From contig NZ_MSCT01000024.1 in the NCBI RefSeq assembly GCF_001921865.1, positions 124,001-188,000 on the forward strand: a stretch of DNA of 64,000 nt, read 5' to 3'. Both the position numbers and the translations under genes were made by a program. The first letter of the stretch is position 1. Every line of letters starts with the position of its first letter. The stretch is from Pseudomonas chlororaphis. Its GTDB lineage: Bacteria > Pseudomonadota > Gammaproteobacteria > Pseudomonadales > Pseudomonadaceae. The notes beneath the pieces are model-generated. The model was not told the origin of the DNA. It worked only from the letters and a program-made list of their open reading frames with translations, and ran no database searches. This document shows positions 42,261 through 51,092 of this stretch, piece after piece.

Positions 42261-44171
42261 ATGATTCGACTTCAGAACCTGACTTTACAGCGTGGTCCGC
42301 AACGTCTGCTAGAAGACGCCGAGCTGACCCTGCACGCCGGCCAGAAAGCCGGCCTGATCGGTGCCAACGGCGCCGGCAAATCCAGCCTGTTCGCTTTGCT
42401 GCGCGGCGAGTTGCACCCGGATTCGGGCGACTGCTTCCTGCCGGCTGACTGGCGTATCGCCCATATGCGCCAGGAGGTCGATACCCTCGAACGGCTGGCG
42501 GTCGACTATGTGCTCGATGGCGACCTGCGCCTGCGCGAAGTGCAGCGTGATCTGGCCGCCGCGGAAGCCGCCCACGACGGCGCGGCCCAGGCACGCCTGC
42601 ATGCCGAGCTGGACAGCGCCGACGGTTATACCGCCGACGCCCGGGCGCGCAAGTTGCTGGCGGGCCTTGGCTTCAGCAACGAGCAGATGGACCGCCAGGT
42701 TGGCGATTTCTCCGGCGGCTGGCGGATGCGCCTGAACCTGGCGCAGGCCTTGATGTGCCCGTCGGACCTGCTGCTGCTCGACGAACCGACCAACCACCTG
42801 GACCTGGATGCGATCCTCTGGCTGGAAGACTGGCTCAAGGGTTATCCCGGCACTTTGCTGCTGATTTCTCACGACCGTGATTTCCTCGATGCCGTGGTCG
42901 ACCATGTAGCTCACGTCGACCAGCGCAAGATCACGCTTTATCGCGGCGGCTATAGCGCCTTCGAGCGCGCCCGTGCCGAGCGCCTGGCGCAGCAGCAGCA
43001 AGCCTACGAGAAGCAGCAGGCGCAACGCGCGCACATGGAAAAGTACATTGCGCGCTTCAAGGCCCAGGCCACCAAGGCCCGCCAGGCCCAGAGCCGGATC
43101 AAGGCCCTGGAGCGGATGGAAGAGCTGTCCGCCGCCCATGTCGATTCGCCGTTCGACTTCGTGTTCCGCGAGTCGGAGAAGATCTCCAGCCCGCTGCTCG
43201 ACCTGTCCGACGCGCGCCTGGGCTACGGCGAAAAAACCGTCCTGGAGAAGGTCAAGCTGCAATTGACCCCGGGTGCGCGTATCGGTCTGCTAGGCCCGAA
43301 CGGCGCGGGCAAGTCGACCCTGATCAAGAACCTCTCCGGCGAACTGTCGCCGCTGGGCGGCCGCCTGACCCGTGGCGAGAACACCGTGGTCGGCTACTTC
43401 GCCCAGCACCAGCTGGACTCCCTGGATTCCAAGGCCAGCCCGCTGCTGCATTTGCAGCGCCTGGCGCCGACCGAGCGCGAGCAAACCCTGCGCGACTTCC
43501 TCGGCGGCTTCGACTTCCGCGGTGCGCGGATCGACGAGCCGGTGCTGAACTTCTCCGGCGGCGAAAAGGCTCGCCTGGCCCTGGCGCTGATCGCCTGGGG
43601 CAAGCCGAACCTGTTGCTGCTCGACGAACCGACCAACCACCTGGACCTGGAAATGCGCCTGGCGCTGACCATGGCCCTGCAAGAGTTCAGTGGTGCGGTA
43701 TTGGTGGTTTCCCACGATCGTCACTTGCTTAAAAGCACCACCGATAACTTCTTCCTGGTGGCCGACGGCAAGGTCGAAGAGTTCGACGGCGACCTGGAGG
43801 ACTATGCGCGCTGGTTGGTGGACTTCCGTCTGCGCAACGCGCCGGTCAGCACGGCCACGGTCAACCCGGACAAGACCGACAAAAAGGCCCAGCGTCAGGC
43901 TGCCGCTGCCTTGCGTCAGCAACTGGCTCCACACAAGCGCGAGGCCGACAAGCTGGAAGCCGAGCTGGGCAAGGTTCACGAGCGGTTGGCGAAAATCGAG
44001 ACCAGCCTCGGCGACAGCGGCCTTTATGAGGCGGCGCGCAAGGACGAATTGCGCGACCTGCTGGCCGAGCAGGCCAGGCTGAAGGTGCGCGAAGGCGAGC
44101 TGGAAGAAACCTGGATGGAGGCCCTGGAATTGCTGGAAAGCATGCAGGCGGAACTGGAAGCCTTGTCCTGA
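42261..44171 (+). CDS. yheS: ABC-F family ATPase (YheS-like)
   Basis: ATG at 42261 gives 636 aa. Two ABC domains: Walker A GANGAGKS (34-41) and GPNGAGKS; signatures FSGGW and FSGGE; Walker B LLLLDEPTNHLDL in both. The interdomain linker (RAHMEKYIARFKAQATKARQAQ) is the ABC-F P-site tRNA-interaction motif. The C-terminal coiled coil completes the YheS-type layout. It is soluble and ribosome-associated by family. Its stop overlaps the MscS start (TGATG). Confidence 0.94.
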   Translation: MIRLQNLTLQRGPQRLLEDAELTLHAGQKAGLIGANGAGKSSLFALLRGELHPDSGDCFLPADWRIAHMRQEVDTLERLAVDYVLDGDLRLREVQRDLAAAEAAHDGAAQARLHAELDSADGYTADARARKLLAGLGFSNEQMDRQVGDFSGGWRMRLNLAQALMCPSDLLLLDEPTNHLDLDAILWLEDWLKGYPGTLLLISHDRDFLDAVVDHVAHVDQRKITLYRGGYSAFERARAERLAQQQQAYEKQQAQRAHMEKYIARFKAQATKARQAQSRIKALERMEELSAAHVDSPFDFVFRESEKISSPLLDLSDARLGYGEKTVLEKVKLQLTPGARIGLLGPNGAGKSTLIKNLSGELSPLGGRLTRGENTVVGYFAQHQLDSLDSKASPLLHLQRLAPTEREQTLRDFLGGFDFRGARIDEPVLNFSGGEKARLALALIAWGKPNLLLLDEPTNHLDLEMRLALTMALQEFSGAVLVVSHDRHLLKSTTDNFFLVADGKVEEFDGDLEDYARWLVDFRLRNAPVSTATVNPDKTDKKAQRQAAAALRQQLAPHKREADKLEAELGKVHERLAKIETSLGDSGLYEAARKDELRDLLAEQARLKVREGELEETWMEALELLESMQAELEALS

Positions 44172-44749
44172 TGGACGCGTTCAAGCTGCCGTTGCCAATC
44201 CAGTGGGTCGAGCCGCTGTGGGTCGCGGTGCAGATCCTGCTGATCCTGCTGGCCGGCTACATTGCCCAGCGCTTTGTCGCACGTGGCCTGACCCGCCTGG
44301 GCGAACGTTATCCGTTCCCGCCGCAGTTGCTGATGCCGCTGCGGGGCGGCCTGCGGTGGCTGATCATGGGCAGTGCGCTGATCTTCGTGCTGGAACGCCT
44401 CGGGGTGTCGGCGACGGTGCTCTGGACCGCCTTGTCCGGGTTTGTCGCCGTTGCCGCGGTGGCCTTCTTCGCCATGTGGAGCGTGTTGTCCAACCTGCTC
44501 TGCGCGATCCTGATCTTCACCGTGGGCCCGTTCCGCATCGGCGATGTGGTCGAGTTGGTGGACACCCTCGACAAGCCGGGTATCAAAGGCCGGGTGGTGG
44601 CGATCAACCTGTTGTACACCTCGCTGATCGAAGCCGAAGAAGCCGGCACCGGCAGTGTCATGGTGCAAGTGCCCAACAGCCTGTTCTTCCAGCGTTCGGT
44701 GCGCCGCTGGCGCGGTAGCGATGTACTGCCGGGCGCAGGCGAGAAGTAA
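44171..44749 (+). CDS. Small MscS-family mechanosensitive channel
   Basis: The protein is 192 aa. Three or so transmembrane helices (about 17-37, 60-78, 83-115) are followed by the beta domain (FRIGDVVELVDT, IKGRVVAINLLYTSLIEAE, VQVPNSLFFQRSVRRW). It lacks most of the large cytoplasmic cage domain of E. coli MscS. It should gate under membrane tension. Translationally coupled to the ABC-F gene. Confidence 0.85.
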   Translation: MDAFKLPLPIQWVEPLWVAVQILLILLAGYIAQRFVARGLTRLGERYPFPPQLLMPLRGGLRWLIMGSALIFVLERLGVSATVLWTALSGFVAVAAVAFFAMWSVLSNLLCAILIFTVGPFRIGDVVELVDTLDKPGIKGRVVAINLLYTSLIEAEEAGTGSVMVQVPNSLFFQRSVRRWRGSDVLPGAGEK

Positions 44750-44861
44750 GCGTCCTTCGCCCTCTCTGTAACCGCGGCGCTTGCCCGACAAAAATCTATG
44801 GTCATCCGCTGGCCGGCGCATTAGCTTAGGCGTCTACGACGAATTCGAGCCGAGGTGTGCG

Positions 44862-45494
44862 ATGGTTCTTGAGACATGGCTGGCGTTTTTCGCCGCGTGC
44901 TGGGTGATCAGCCTTTCCCCGGGGGCCGGCGCGATTGCGTCGATGTCCTGCGGCCTGCAATACGGTTTCTGGCGCGGTTACTGGAACGCCCTCGGTCTGC
45001 AACTGGGCTTGGCCATGCAGATTGCGATTGTCGCGGCCGGCGTGGGGGCGATTCTCGCTGCGTCCTCGACGGCCTTCTACGCAATCAAATGGTTCGGCGT
45101 GGCGTACCTGGTCTACCTGGCGGTCAAACAATGGCGCGCGCTGCCGAGCAACCTGAGCGACGACGCGGCGATCCGGCCGATCGGCAAGCCCCTGGCACTG
45201 GTGTTCCGCGGCTTCCTGGTCAATATCAGCAACCCCAAGGCCCTGGTGTTCATGCTGGCGGTCCTGCCGCAGTTCATCGATCCCCACGCGCCGCTGGTGA
45301 AGCAGTACCTGATCCTCGGGGCGACCATGATCGTCGTCGACCTGATCGTCATGGCCGGCTACACCGGCCTGGCCTCCAAGGTCCTGCGCCTGCTGCGCAC
45401 GCCCACCCAGCAACGCCGCATGAATCGCACCTTCGCCGGGCTGTTTCTCGGGGCCGCCGGGTTGCTGGCGACGATTCGCAAAGCGCCGGTCTAA
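44862..45494 (+). CDS. LysE/RhtB-family exporter
   Basis: ATG at 44862 gives 210 aa with six predicted transmembrane helices. The LysE/RhtB signature SPGAGAIASMSCGLQYGFWRG near the N-terminus and FLVNISNPKALVFMLAVLPQF in the middle are clear. Members export amino acids such as homoserine, threonine or lysine; the substrate here is unknown. It is followed by its own terminator. Confidence 0.9.
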   Translation: MVLETWLAFFAACWVISLSPGAGAIASMSCGLQYGFWRGYWNALGLQLGLAMQIAIVAAGVGAILAASSTAFYAIKWFGVAYLVYLAVKQWRALPSNLSDDAAIRPIGKPLALVFRGFLVNISNPKALVFMLAVLPQFIDPHAPLVKQYLILGATMIVVDLIVMAGYTGLASKVLRLLRTPTQQRRMNRTFAGLFLGAAGLLATIRKAPV

Positions 45495-45511
45495 GACGTC
45501 GGCTACTGAAC

Positions 45512-45537
45512 AAGGCGCCCCAAGAGGCGCCTTTTTC
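45512..45537 (+). terminator. Intrinsic terminator of the LysE-family gene
   Basis: AAGGCGCC / GGCGCCTT arms with a short loop and a TTTTT tract, 18 nt after the stop. Confidence 0.82.
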
Positions 45538-45756
45538 ATGGGGGGTGGATACGCAAGCTGCAAGGCGATTTCCGCCTGAGCGGCGGCGCCTGGATTTATT
45601 TCACTTTTCTTCAGGAAACCCCAGGCCCCAGGCGACACAAGGCTTTGCGCCAGCATTGGGTCTTTGCGGATGGCCGGGGGTTACGCGACAACGCTTGAGT
45701 GAAAGTCACTCTAAGTGAACAATGTGTTACTTCGTATTTCCATTTGAGATTCGTTC

Positions 45757-47655
45757 ATGACTGCCCCCTCCCGTTTCCTGGCGTGGCTCGTGCTGCCGCT
45801 ATTGGCCCTGTGCAGCGCCAACCTGCTGGCGGACACCGTAGAAGGCGCGCCCAAGGCGCTGCATCTGCTCGACTACATTGGCGCGGACTATCCGCCGACG
45901 GTCGAGGCGGGCAAGGTGATCGACGAGTCCGAATACCGGGAGCAAGTGGAGTTTCTCGGCGTGCTGCGAGGCCTGGTCGCCGACCTGCCGGCCAAGCCGG
46001 AAAAGGCCGAGCTGGAGCAGGGCATCGCCAGCCTGGACAGTGCCGTCAAGGCCAAGGCCGACGGCGCGCTCGTTGCCCGCCAGGCGCGGCAGCTGGGGGC
46101 GAAACTGGCGGTGGCCTATGAGGTCAGCCAGGCTCCGATCATCACGCCCGACCCGACCCGCGGCGCACCGCTGTACGCCCAGCACTGCTCGGTGTGCCAC
46201 GGCGAAACCGGTGCCGGCGACGGCCCGGCGGGCGTTGGCCTGACGCCGCCACCGGCCAACCTTCGGGATACGGCGCGCACGGATCACCTGAGCCTCTACG
46301 CGATCTACAACACCCTCGGCCTGGGCGTCGAAGGCACTGATATGCCGGCGTTCGCCGATCAGTTGGACGACCGTCAACGCTGGGACCTGGCGACCTACAT
46401 CGCCGGCTTCACGGCGAATCCGGCCGCGGCCAAAGGCGACAAGAGCTACAACCTCGCCGACCTGGCCCGCCAGACCCCAAGCGAAGTGCAAGCCGCCGAA
46501 GGCCCCGAGGCCGCGGCCACATTCCGCGCCCAGCGCGCGCAGCCGCCGCAGGTCAAGCGCGGCCCGGCGCAACTGCTCGACTACACCGCCTCGACCCTGG
46601 ACAAGAGCCTGGCCGCCTACCGCGCCGGCGACCGTGAACAAGCCTACGACCTGTCGGTAGCAGCCTACCTGGAAGGTTTCGAGCTGGTGGAAAGCTCCCT
46701 CGACAACGTCGACGCCACGGTACGCAAGGACACGGAAAAAACGCTGATGGCCTACCGCCAGTCGCTGCAGGACGGCTTGCCGGTGGCGCAAGCCGAGCAG
46801 CGCCTGGATGCGGCCAAGGCCAAGCTCAAGGAGTCGGCGGGGCTGTTGGGCAGCGATGGCTTGAGCTGGTCGCTGAGCTATATCTCCGGCCTGCTGATCC
46901 TGTTGCGCGAGGGCCTGGAAGCCATCCTGGTGCTGGCGGCAATCCTCGCTTTCCTGCGCAATACCGGCCAGCAATCGGCGGTGCGCAGCGTCAACGTCGG
47001 CTGGGGCCTGGCCCTGCTGGCCGGCTTGGCGACCTGGGCGCTGGCGGCGTATGTGATCGATGTCAGCGGGTCCCAGCGCGAGCTGCTGGAAGGCGCCACG
47101 GCCTTGTTCGCCAGCGTCATGGTGCTGTGGCTCGGGGTGTGGATGCACGACCGCCGGCACGCGGCGGCGTGGCAGGATTACATCAAGAGCAGCCTGGTGG
47201 GCGGCGGCGGACGCTTCGGCTTTGCCGTGCTGGCGTTCTTCTCGGTCTATCGCGAGCTGTTCGAGGTGATCCTGTTCTACGAAACCCTGTGGCTGCAAGC
47301 CGGCCCGGCGGGCCATAACGCGGTGCTGGCGGGCGGCGCCACGGCGCTGGTGCTGCTGGTCGGCCTGGCCTGGGTGATCCTGCGCGGTTCGGCCAAACTG
47401 CCGCTGGCCTTGTTCTTCGGCGTCAACGCAGCGTTGCTGTGCGCCTTGTCGGTGGTCTTTGCCGGGCATGGCGTCAAGGCGTTGCAGGAGGCCGGGATCT
47501 TCGGGACGCGGCCAGTGGCGTTCTTCGACTTCGACTGGCTGGGCATTCACGCCGATGCTTACTCGTTGACGGCGCAGGCGATCGCGATCGTGGCGATCAT
47601 CGTGCTCTACAGCCGCAGCCGTATGGCCGAGAAGCGTCGAACTCAGGTTTCCTGA
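45757..47655 (+). CDS. Cytochrome c-FTR1 fusion iron permease
   Basis: The protein is 632 aa. A signal peptide (about 1-25) leads to a periplasmic region with one c-type heme site C144SVCH148 and a distal Met candidate in GTDMPAFA. A helical stretch (about 270-365) resembles the FTR1-associated domain. A C-terminal membrane half with about seven helices follows. The membrane half carries FTR1 iron-binding motifs R384EGLE388 and R499ELFE503, plus RELLE at 441-445. It likely oxidises ferrous iron via the heme domain and passes it through the permease. Confidence 0.9.
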   Translation: MTAPSRFLAWLVLPLLALCSANLLADTVEGAPKALHLLDYIGADYPPTVEAGKVIDESEYREQVEFLGVLRGLVADLPAKPEKAELEQGIASLDSAVKAKADGALVARQARQLGAKLAVAYEVSQAPIITPDPTRGAPLYAQHCSVCHGETGAGDGPAGVGLTPPPANLRDTARTDHLSLYAIYNTLGLGVEGTDMPAFADQLDDRQRWDLATYIAGFTANPAAAKGDKSYNLADLARQTPSEVQAAEGPEAAATFRAQRAQPPQVKRGPAQLLDYTASTLDKSLAAYRAGDREQAYDLSVAAYLEGFELVESSLDNVDATVRKDTEKTLMAYRQSLQDGLPVAQAEQRLDAAKAKLKESAGLLGSDGLSWSLSYISGLLILLREGLEAILVLAAILAFLRNTGQQSAVRSVNVGWGLALLAGLATWALAAYVIDVSGSQRELLEGATALFASVMVLWLGVWMHDRRHAAAWQDYIKSSLVGGGGRFGFAVLAFFSVYRELFEVILFYETLWLQAGPAGHNAVLAGGATALVLLVGLAWVILRGSAKLPLALFFGVNAALLCALSVVFAGHGVKALQEAGIFGTRPVAFFDFDWLGIHADAYSLTAQAIAIVAIIVLYSRSRMAEKRRTQVS

Positions 47656-47674
47656 AGCATCCGCTTCGCTCATG

Positions 47675-47738
47675 ATCGCGGGCAAGCCGCGCTCCCACAG
47701 AACGGTGTGTTTCTGTCGGAGCGAGGCTTGCCCGCGAT
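47675..47738. repeat. REPIN: paired inverted REP elements
   Basis: Arms 47675-47700 and 47713-47738 are reverse complements with two mismatches around a 12-nt spacer. Each has the REP core (GGCAAGC and GGAGCG). It lies between the FTR1 and DUF188 genes, both plus strand. Confidence 0.82.
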
Positions 47739-47758
47739 GCTTTTAGAGGAATGATGCA

Positions 47759-48214
47759 ATGCGTGTATGGATCGATGCCGACGCCTGCCCCAAGGCGGCG
47801 AAGGATCAGGTGGTGAGGTTCGCCCTCAAACGCCAGTTCGAGCTGGTGCTGGTGGCGGGACAGGCGCAGATCAAGCCGGCCTTTGCCTGCGTCAAGCTGA
47901 TCGTGGTGCCCAGCGGCCCGGATGCGGCTGACGATTATCTGGTGGAACACGCCGTGCCCGGCGAGCTGGTGATTTGCAGCGACGTACCCCTGGCCGACCG
48001 GCTGGTGAAGAAGGGCGTGGCCGCCCTCGACCCGCGGGGCAAGGAGTTCGACGAGCAGAACATGGGCGAGCGGCTGGCGGTGCGCAATCTGTTTACCGAT
48101 CTGCGCGAGCAGGGGCAGGTCGGTGGCGGGCAAGGCCCGTACGGCGATCGCGAGAAGCAGGCCTTCGCCAATGCCCTGGACCGGATCCTGACGCGGCTGG
48201 CGCGTCAGGCCTGA
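47759..48214 (+). CDS. YaiI/YqxD family protein (DUF188)
   Basis: The protein is 151 aa with family N-terminus MRVWIDADACPKAAKDQVVRFA. The conserved segments VVPSGPDAADDYLVE, LVICSDVPLADRLVKKG and LDPRGKEFDEQNMGERLAVRNL follow. This is a PIN-like fold with conserved acidic residues, suggesting a nuclease, but no function is established. Confidence 0.92.
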   Translation: MRVWIDADACPKAAKDQVVRFALKRQFELVLVAGQAQIKPAFACVKLIVVPSGPDAADDYLVEHAVPGELVICSDVPLADRLVKKGVAALDPRGKEFDEQNMGERLAVRNLFTDLREQGQVGGGQGPYGDREKQAFANALDRILTRLARQA

Positions 48215-48255
48215 CGAACCGCGGCGAGGGCGCTTGCCTGCTCGCCGCCGTGGGG

Positions 48256-48924
48256 TTATTCGTCGTTTTCGTGGGTCAGTTCCAGCACCCGATCCACCAG
48301 CTTATTAATGCCGGCCGCGGCTTCGCCGATGGACTGCGCGAGCATGTAGGCCGGGGTGCTGACCAGTTTGCGCGCCTTGTCTTCGACGATGTCGCCGACG
48401 GTGCATTCGGCATGGGTCGCGCCCATCTTGCTCACGGCGGCCGCGGTCGCCGTGTCGTTGCCGATGGTGCAGGTCACGCCCGGGCCGTAGATTTTCGCCG
48501 CCAATGCCGGCGAGATGCAGATCAGGCCCACCGGCTTGCCAGCTTCGGCAAAGGCTTCGGTCAGCGCCAGGACATCGGGCTGGACCGTGCAGCCAGGGCC
48601 TTCGACGGCGAAGTTGGAGAGGTTTTTCGCCGCGCCAAAACCACCGGGCACGATCAGCGCGTCGAAGTCCTCGGCGTTGGCTTCGCGGATATCCTTGACC
48701 TCGCCGCGGGCGATGCGCGCCGATTCCACCAGGACGTTGCGCGACTCGGGCATCTCTTCGCCGGTCAGGTGGTTGATCACATGCAATTGGGCGATGTTCG
48801 GGGCGAAGCACTGCACCTGCGCGCCGCGCTGGTCCAGGCGCAGCAGGGTGATGACGCTTTCGTGGATCTCGGCGCCGTCGTAGACGCCGCAGCCGGAAAG
48901 GATCACTGCAACTTTTTTGCTCAT
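48256..48924 (-). CDS. elbB: ElbB, DJ-1/PfpI-family glyoxalase
   Basis: The protein is 222 aa. The N-terminus KKVAVILSGCGVYDGAEIHESV, the nucleophile-elbow region LICISPALAAKIYGPGVTCTIGND and VPGGFGAAKNLSNFAVEG identify the ElbB branch of the DJ-1 superfamily. E. coli ElbB has glyoxalase activity; the historic link to isoprenoid synthesis is indirect. It is convergent with DUF188. Confidence 0.93.
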   Translation of the reverse strand: MSKKVAVILSGCGVYDGAEIHESVITLLRLDQRGAQVQCFAPNIAQLHVINHLTGEEMPESRNVLVESARIARGEVKDIREANAEDFDALIVPGGFGAAKNLSNFAVEGPGCTVQPDVLALTEAFAEAGKPVGLICISPALAAKIYGPGVTCTIGNDTATAAAVSKMGATHAECTVGDIVEDKARKLVSTPAYMLAQSIGEAAAGINKLVDRVLELTHENDE

Positions 48925-49036
48925 GGTTTTTCCTCCAGATTCATGGCGTTAAATGTCCACTAATTTGTCGCCCGTTGCCATAGGGTTATCCCGCCGCCCG
49001 ACCTAATCTTCCTTCAGGATTACCTTGGGTCGTGCC

Positions 49037-50272
49037 ATGAATTTCATCCTTTACGCGGTGCCGTTTTTCTTTGTGCTGATAGCCCTCGAGCTGTTCGTCG
49101 ATCGCTGGCGAGGGGTGAACAACTATCGGGTCGCGGACGCCATCAACAGCCTCAGTACCGGCGCCTTGTCGACCACCACCGGGTTGCTGACCAAGGGCGT
49201 CGGCCTGGTGACCTACGCCTTTGCCCTGGAACACCTGGGGCTCTTTACCCTGTCGGCCGAGAGCGCCTGGGTCTGGGTGTTCGCCTTTATCCTCTACGAC
49301 TTCTGCTACTACTGGCTGCACCGCATGGGCCATGAGCGCAACATCCTCTGGGCGGCGCATTCGGTGCATCACCAGAGCGAGGACTACAACCTGTCCACGG
49401 CGTTGCGCCAGACCAGTACCGGCTTCCTGCTGAGCTGGATCTTCTATCTGCCGATGGCCGTGCTGGGGGTGCCGCTGCTGGTGTTCGTCAGCGTCGGGGC
49501 GCTCAACCTGCTGTACCAGTTCTGGGTGCACACCCGGCACATTCCGAAGCTGGGCTGGTTCGAGTGGTTTTTCGTCACGCCGTCCAATCATCGGGCTCAC
49601 CATGCGCAGAACGCTCTCTACATGGATCGCAACTACGGCGGGGTGTTCATTATCTGGGACCGGTTGTTCGGCACCTTTCAGGAGGAAGACGACAACGAGC
49701 CGGCGGTATTCGGCGTGACCACGCCCCTGGCCAGTTGGAACCCGTTGTGGGCCAACCTGCAGTTCTATGCCCAGCTGTTCGACGATGCGCGGCGTGCCGA
49801 GCGCTATTGGGACAAGCTGCGGATCTGGTTCATGCGCACCGGCTGGCGCCCCGCGGACGTGGCGGCCCGGTATCCGATGCGCAAGCCCGACCTCGGCCAG
49901 TTCCGTAAGTTCGAGGTGCCGCTGGATGCCCGGCAGCAGGTCTATGTGGTGGCGCAGTTCGCGGTGTACGCGGCCTTCGGCAGCTACTTGATGAACCTGG
50001 GCGAGAGCCTGCCGACCGCGGCCCTGGTGTTGGGCTGGAGCGTCATGGCCCTGGGGCTGTTCGTGCTGGGGGTGGCACTGGAGAACCGCCCGTGGGCGCT
50101 GAAGATGGAGGGGCTGCGGTTGGCGTCGAACCTGGCGCTGGTGTGGCTGGCGCCCCTGGCCGGGTTGTGGCCGGCCAGCGCCCTGGGCTGGGTCGGCCTG
50201 GCCTGCTACAGCCTGCTTAGCGTTATCGGGCTTTACTGTTGCCGGGGCCGCCTTACTCGACTGGCGTCTTAG
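49037..50272 (+). CDS. Sterol desaturase/fatty acid hydroxylase family membrane protein
   Basis: ATG at 49037 gives 411 aa. Di-iron histidine motifs are intact: YYWLHRMGHE (HxxxH), WAAHSVHHQSE (HxxHH) and SNHRAHHAQN (HxxHH), between four or more transmembrane helices. The C-terminal third (from about 310) adds extra hydrophobic helices, as in alkylglycerol-monooxygenase-like members. The substrate is unknown, probably a lipid. Its last 20 nt overlap the convergent DedA gene. Confidence 0.88.
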   Translation: MNFILYAVPFFFVLIALELFVDRWRGVNNYRVADAINSLSTGALSTTTGLLTKGVGLVTYAFALEHLGLFTLSAESAWVWVFAFILYDFCYYWLHRMGHERNILWAAHSVHHQSEDYNLSTALRQTSTGFLLSWIFYLPMAVLGVPLLVFVSVGALNLLYQFWVHTRHIPKLGWFEWFFVTPSNHRAHHAQNALYMDRNYGGVFIIWDRLFGTFQEEDDNEPAVFGVTTPLASWNPLWANLQFYAQLFDDARRAERYWDKLRIWFMRTGWRPADVAARYPMRKPDLGQFRKFEVPLDARQQVYVVAQFAVYAAFGSYLMNLGESLPTAALVLGWSVMALGLFVLGVALENRPWALKMEGLRLASNLALVWLAPLAGLWPASALGWVGLACYSLLSVIGLYCCRGRLTRLAS

Positions 50273-50885
50273 GCTTGCAACAGCCGCTCTGTGCGTTCTG
50301 CTTGACCTGTTCGGCCTCGTAGACCGCCTTGGCCAGCCGCGCATTCTTGAAGCGGCGACGCAGCCACAGGGCAAAGCCCAGGACCAGCAGGGCGCCGAGC
50401 ACCCACAGCTCGTATTTCTTGATGCTGCCCAGCATGCCTTCGAGCACGGCGCCGAAGTGATAGGCCGCGGCAGCCAGGGCCGCGGCCCAGATCGCCGCAC
50501 CAATACCGTTGAGCAACAGATAGCGACCCGGCGGGTACCCCGACAGGCCGATGGCCACCGGCATCACCGTGCGCAGGCCGTAGACGAAGCGGAAGCTCAG
50601 CACCCAGATGTCCGGATGCTTGCGGATATGCTCCAGCGCCCGATCGCCCATCATCTGCCAGCGCGGCTTGCGCGCCAGCAGTTTGCGTCCGTGCTTGCGG
50701 CCCAGGAAGTACCACAGCTGGTCGCCGGCATAGCTGCCGAAGAACGCCACGACCACCACCAGGTTGATGTCCATGTATCCGCGAAACGCGAGGAAACCGG
50801 CCAGGACCAGGATGGTCTCGCCTTCGAAGAACGTGCCGAGAAAGAGGGCGAAGTAGCCGAATTCCTGAAGAAATTGTTGGAGCAT
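50253..50885 (-). CDS. DedA family membrane protein
   Basis: I use ATG at 50885 (210 aa, MLQQFLQEFGYFALFLGTFFEGET); the frame stays open further upstream but that part has no family similarity. DedA hallmarks: E residue in FFEGETILVLAGFLA, GSYAGDQLWYFLGRKHG, and RFVYGLRTVMPVAIGLSG. These proteins flip undecaprenyl-phosphate or phospholipids and depend on proton motive force. The C-terminal Cys-Cys tail (GCCKPKTPVE) is unusual. Confidence 0.9.
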   Translation of the reverse strand: MLQQFLQEFGYFALFLGTFFEGETILVLAGFLAFRGYMDINLVVVVAFFGSYAGDQLWYFLGRKHGRKLLARKPRWQMMGDRALEHIRKHPDIWVLSFRFVYGLRTVMPVAIGLSGYPPGRYLLLNGIGAAIWAAALAAAAYHFGAVLEGMLGSIKKYELWVLGALLVLGFALWLRRRFKNARLAKAVYEAEQVKQNAQSGCCKPKTPVE

Positions 50886-51026
50886 TGTCTGGATGCTGGC
50901 GAAATGAACGCGCAGCCTAACCCTTCGAGCCCATGGAGGAAAGTATCCAAATGTGTCTCGACGTGAACAAATGCCGGCCTGACAATGTCTGCGACTACCG
51001 GTCACAGGGTTAAGCACAACTGTCAT

Positions 51027-51035
51027 CCGTTCGTC
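51027..51035 (+). promoter_or_regulatory. AlgR-type box upstream of hemB
   Basis: CCGTTCGTC matches the AlgR binding core known from P. aeruginosa. A TATAAC -10 lies at 51048-51053 and no good -35 is present, so the box covers the -35 area as expected for an activator. Confidence 0.5.
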
Positions 51036-51063
51036 ATAATGGCCGCTTATAACTGTCACGCTC

Positions 51064-51079
51064 GCCCGCTTGCGCGGGC
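51064..51079 (+). promoter_or_regulatory. Leader hairpin immediately before the hemB ribosome site
   Basis: GCCCGC-TTGC-GCGGGC forms a perfect 6-bp GC stem ending 3 nt before AGGAG (51083-51087). It could influence ribosome access. Confidence 0.45.
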
Positions 51080-51092
51080 TCAGGAGTCTGTC

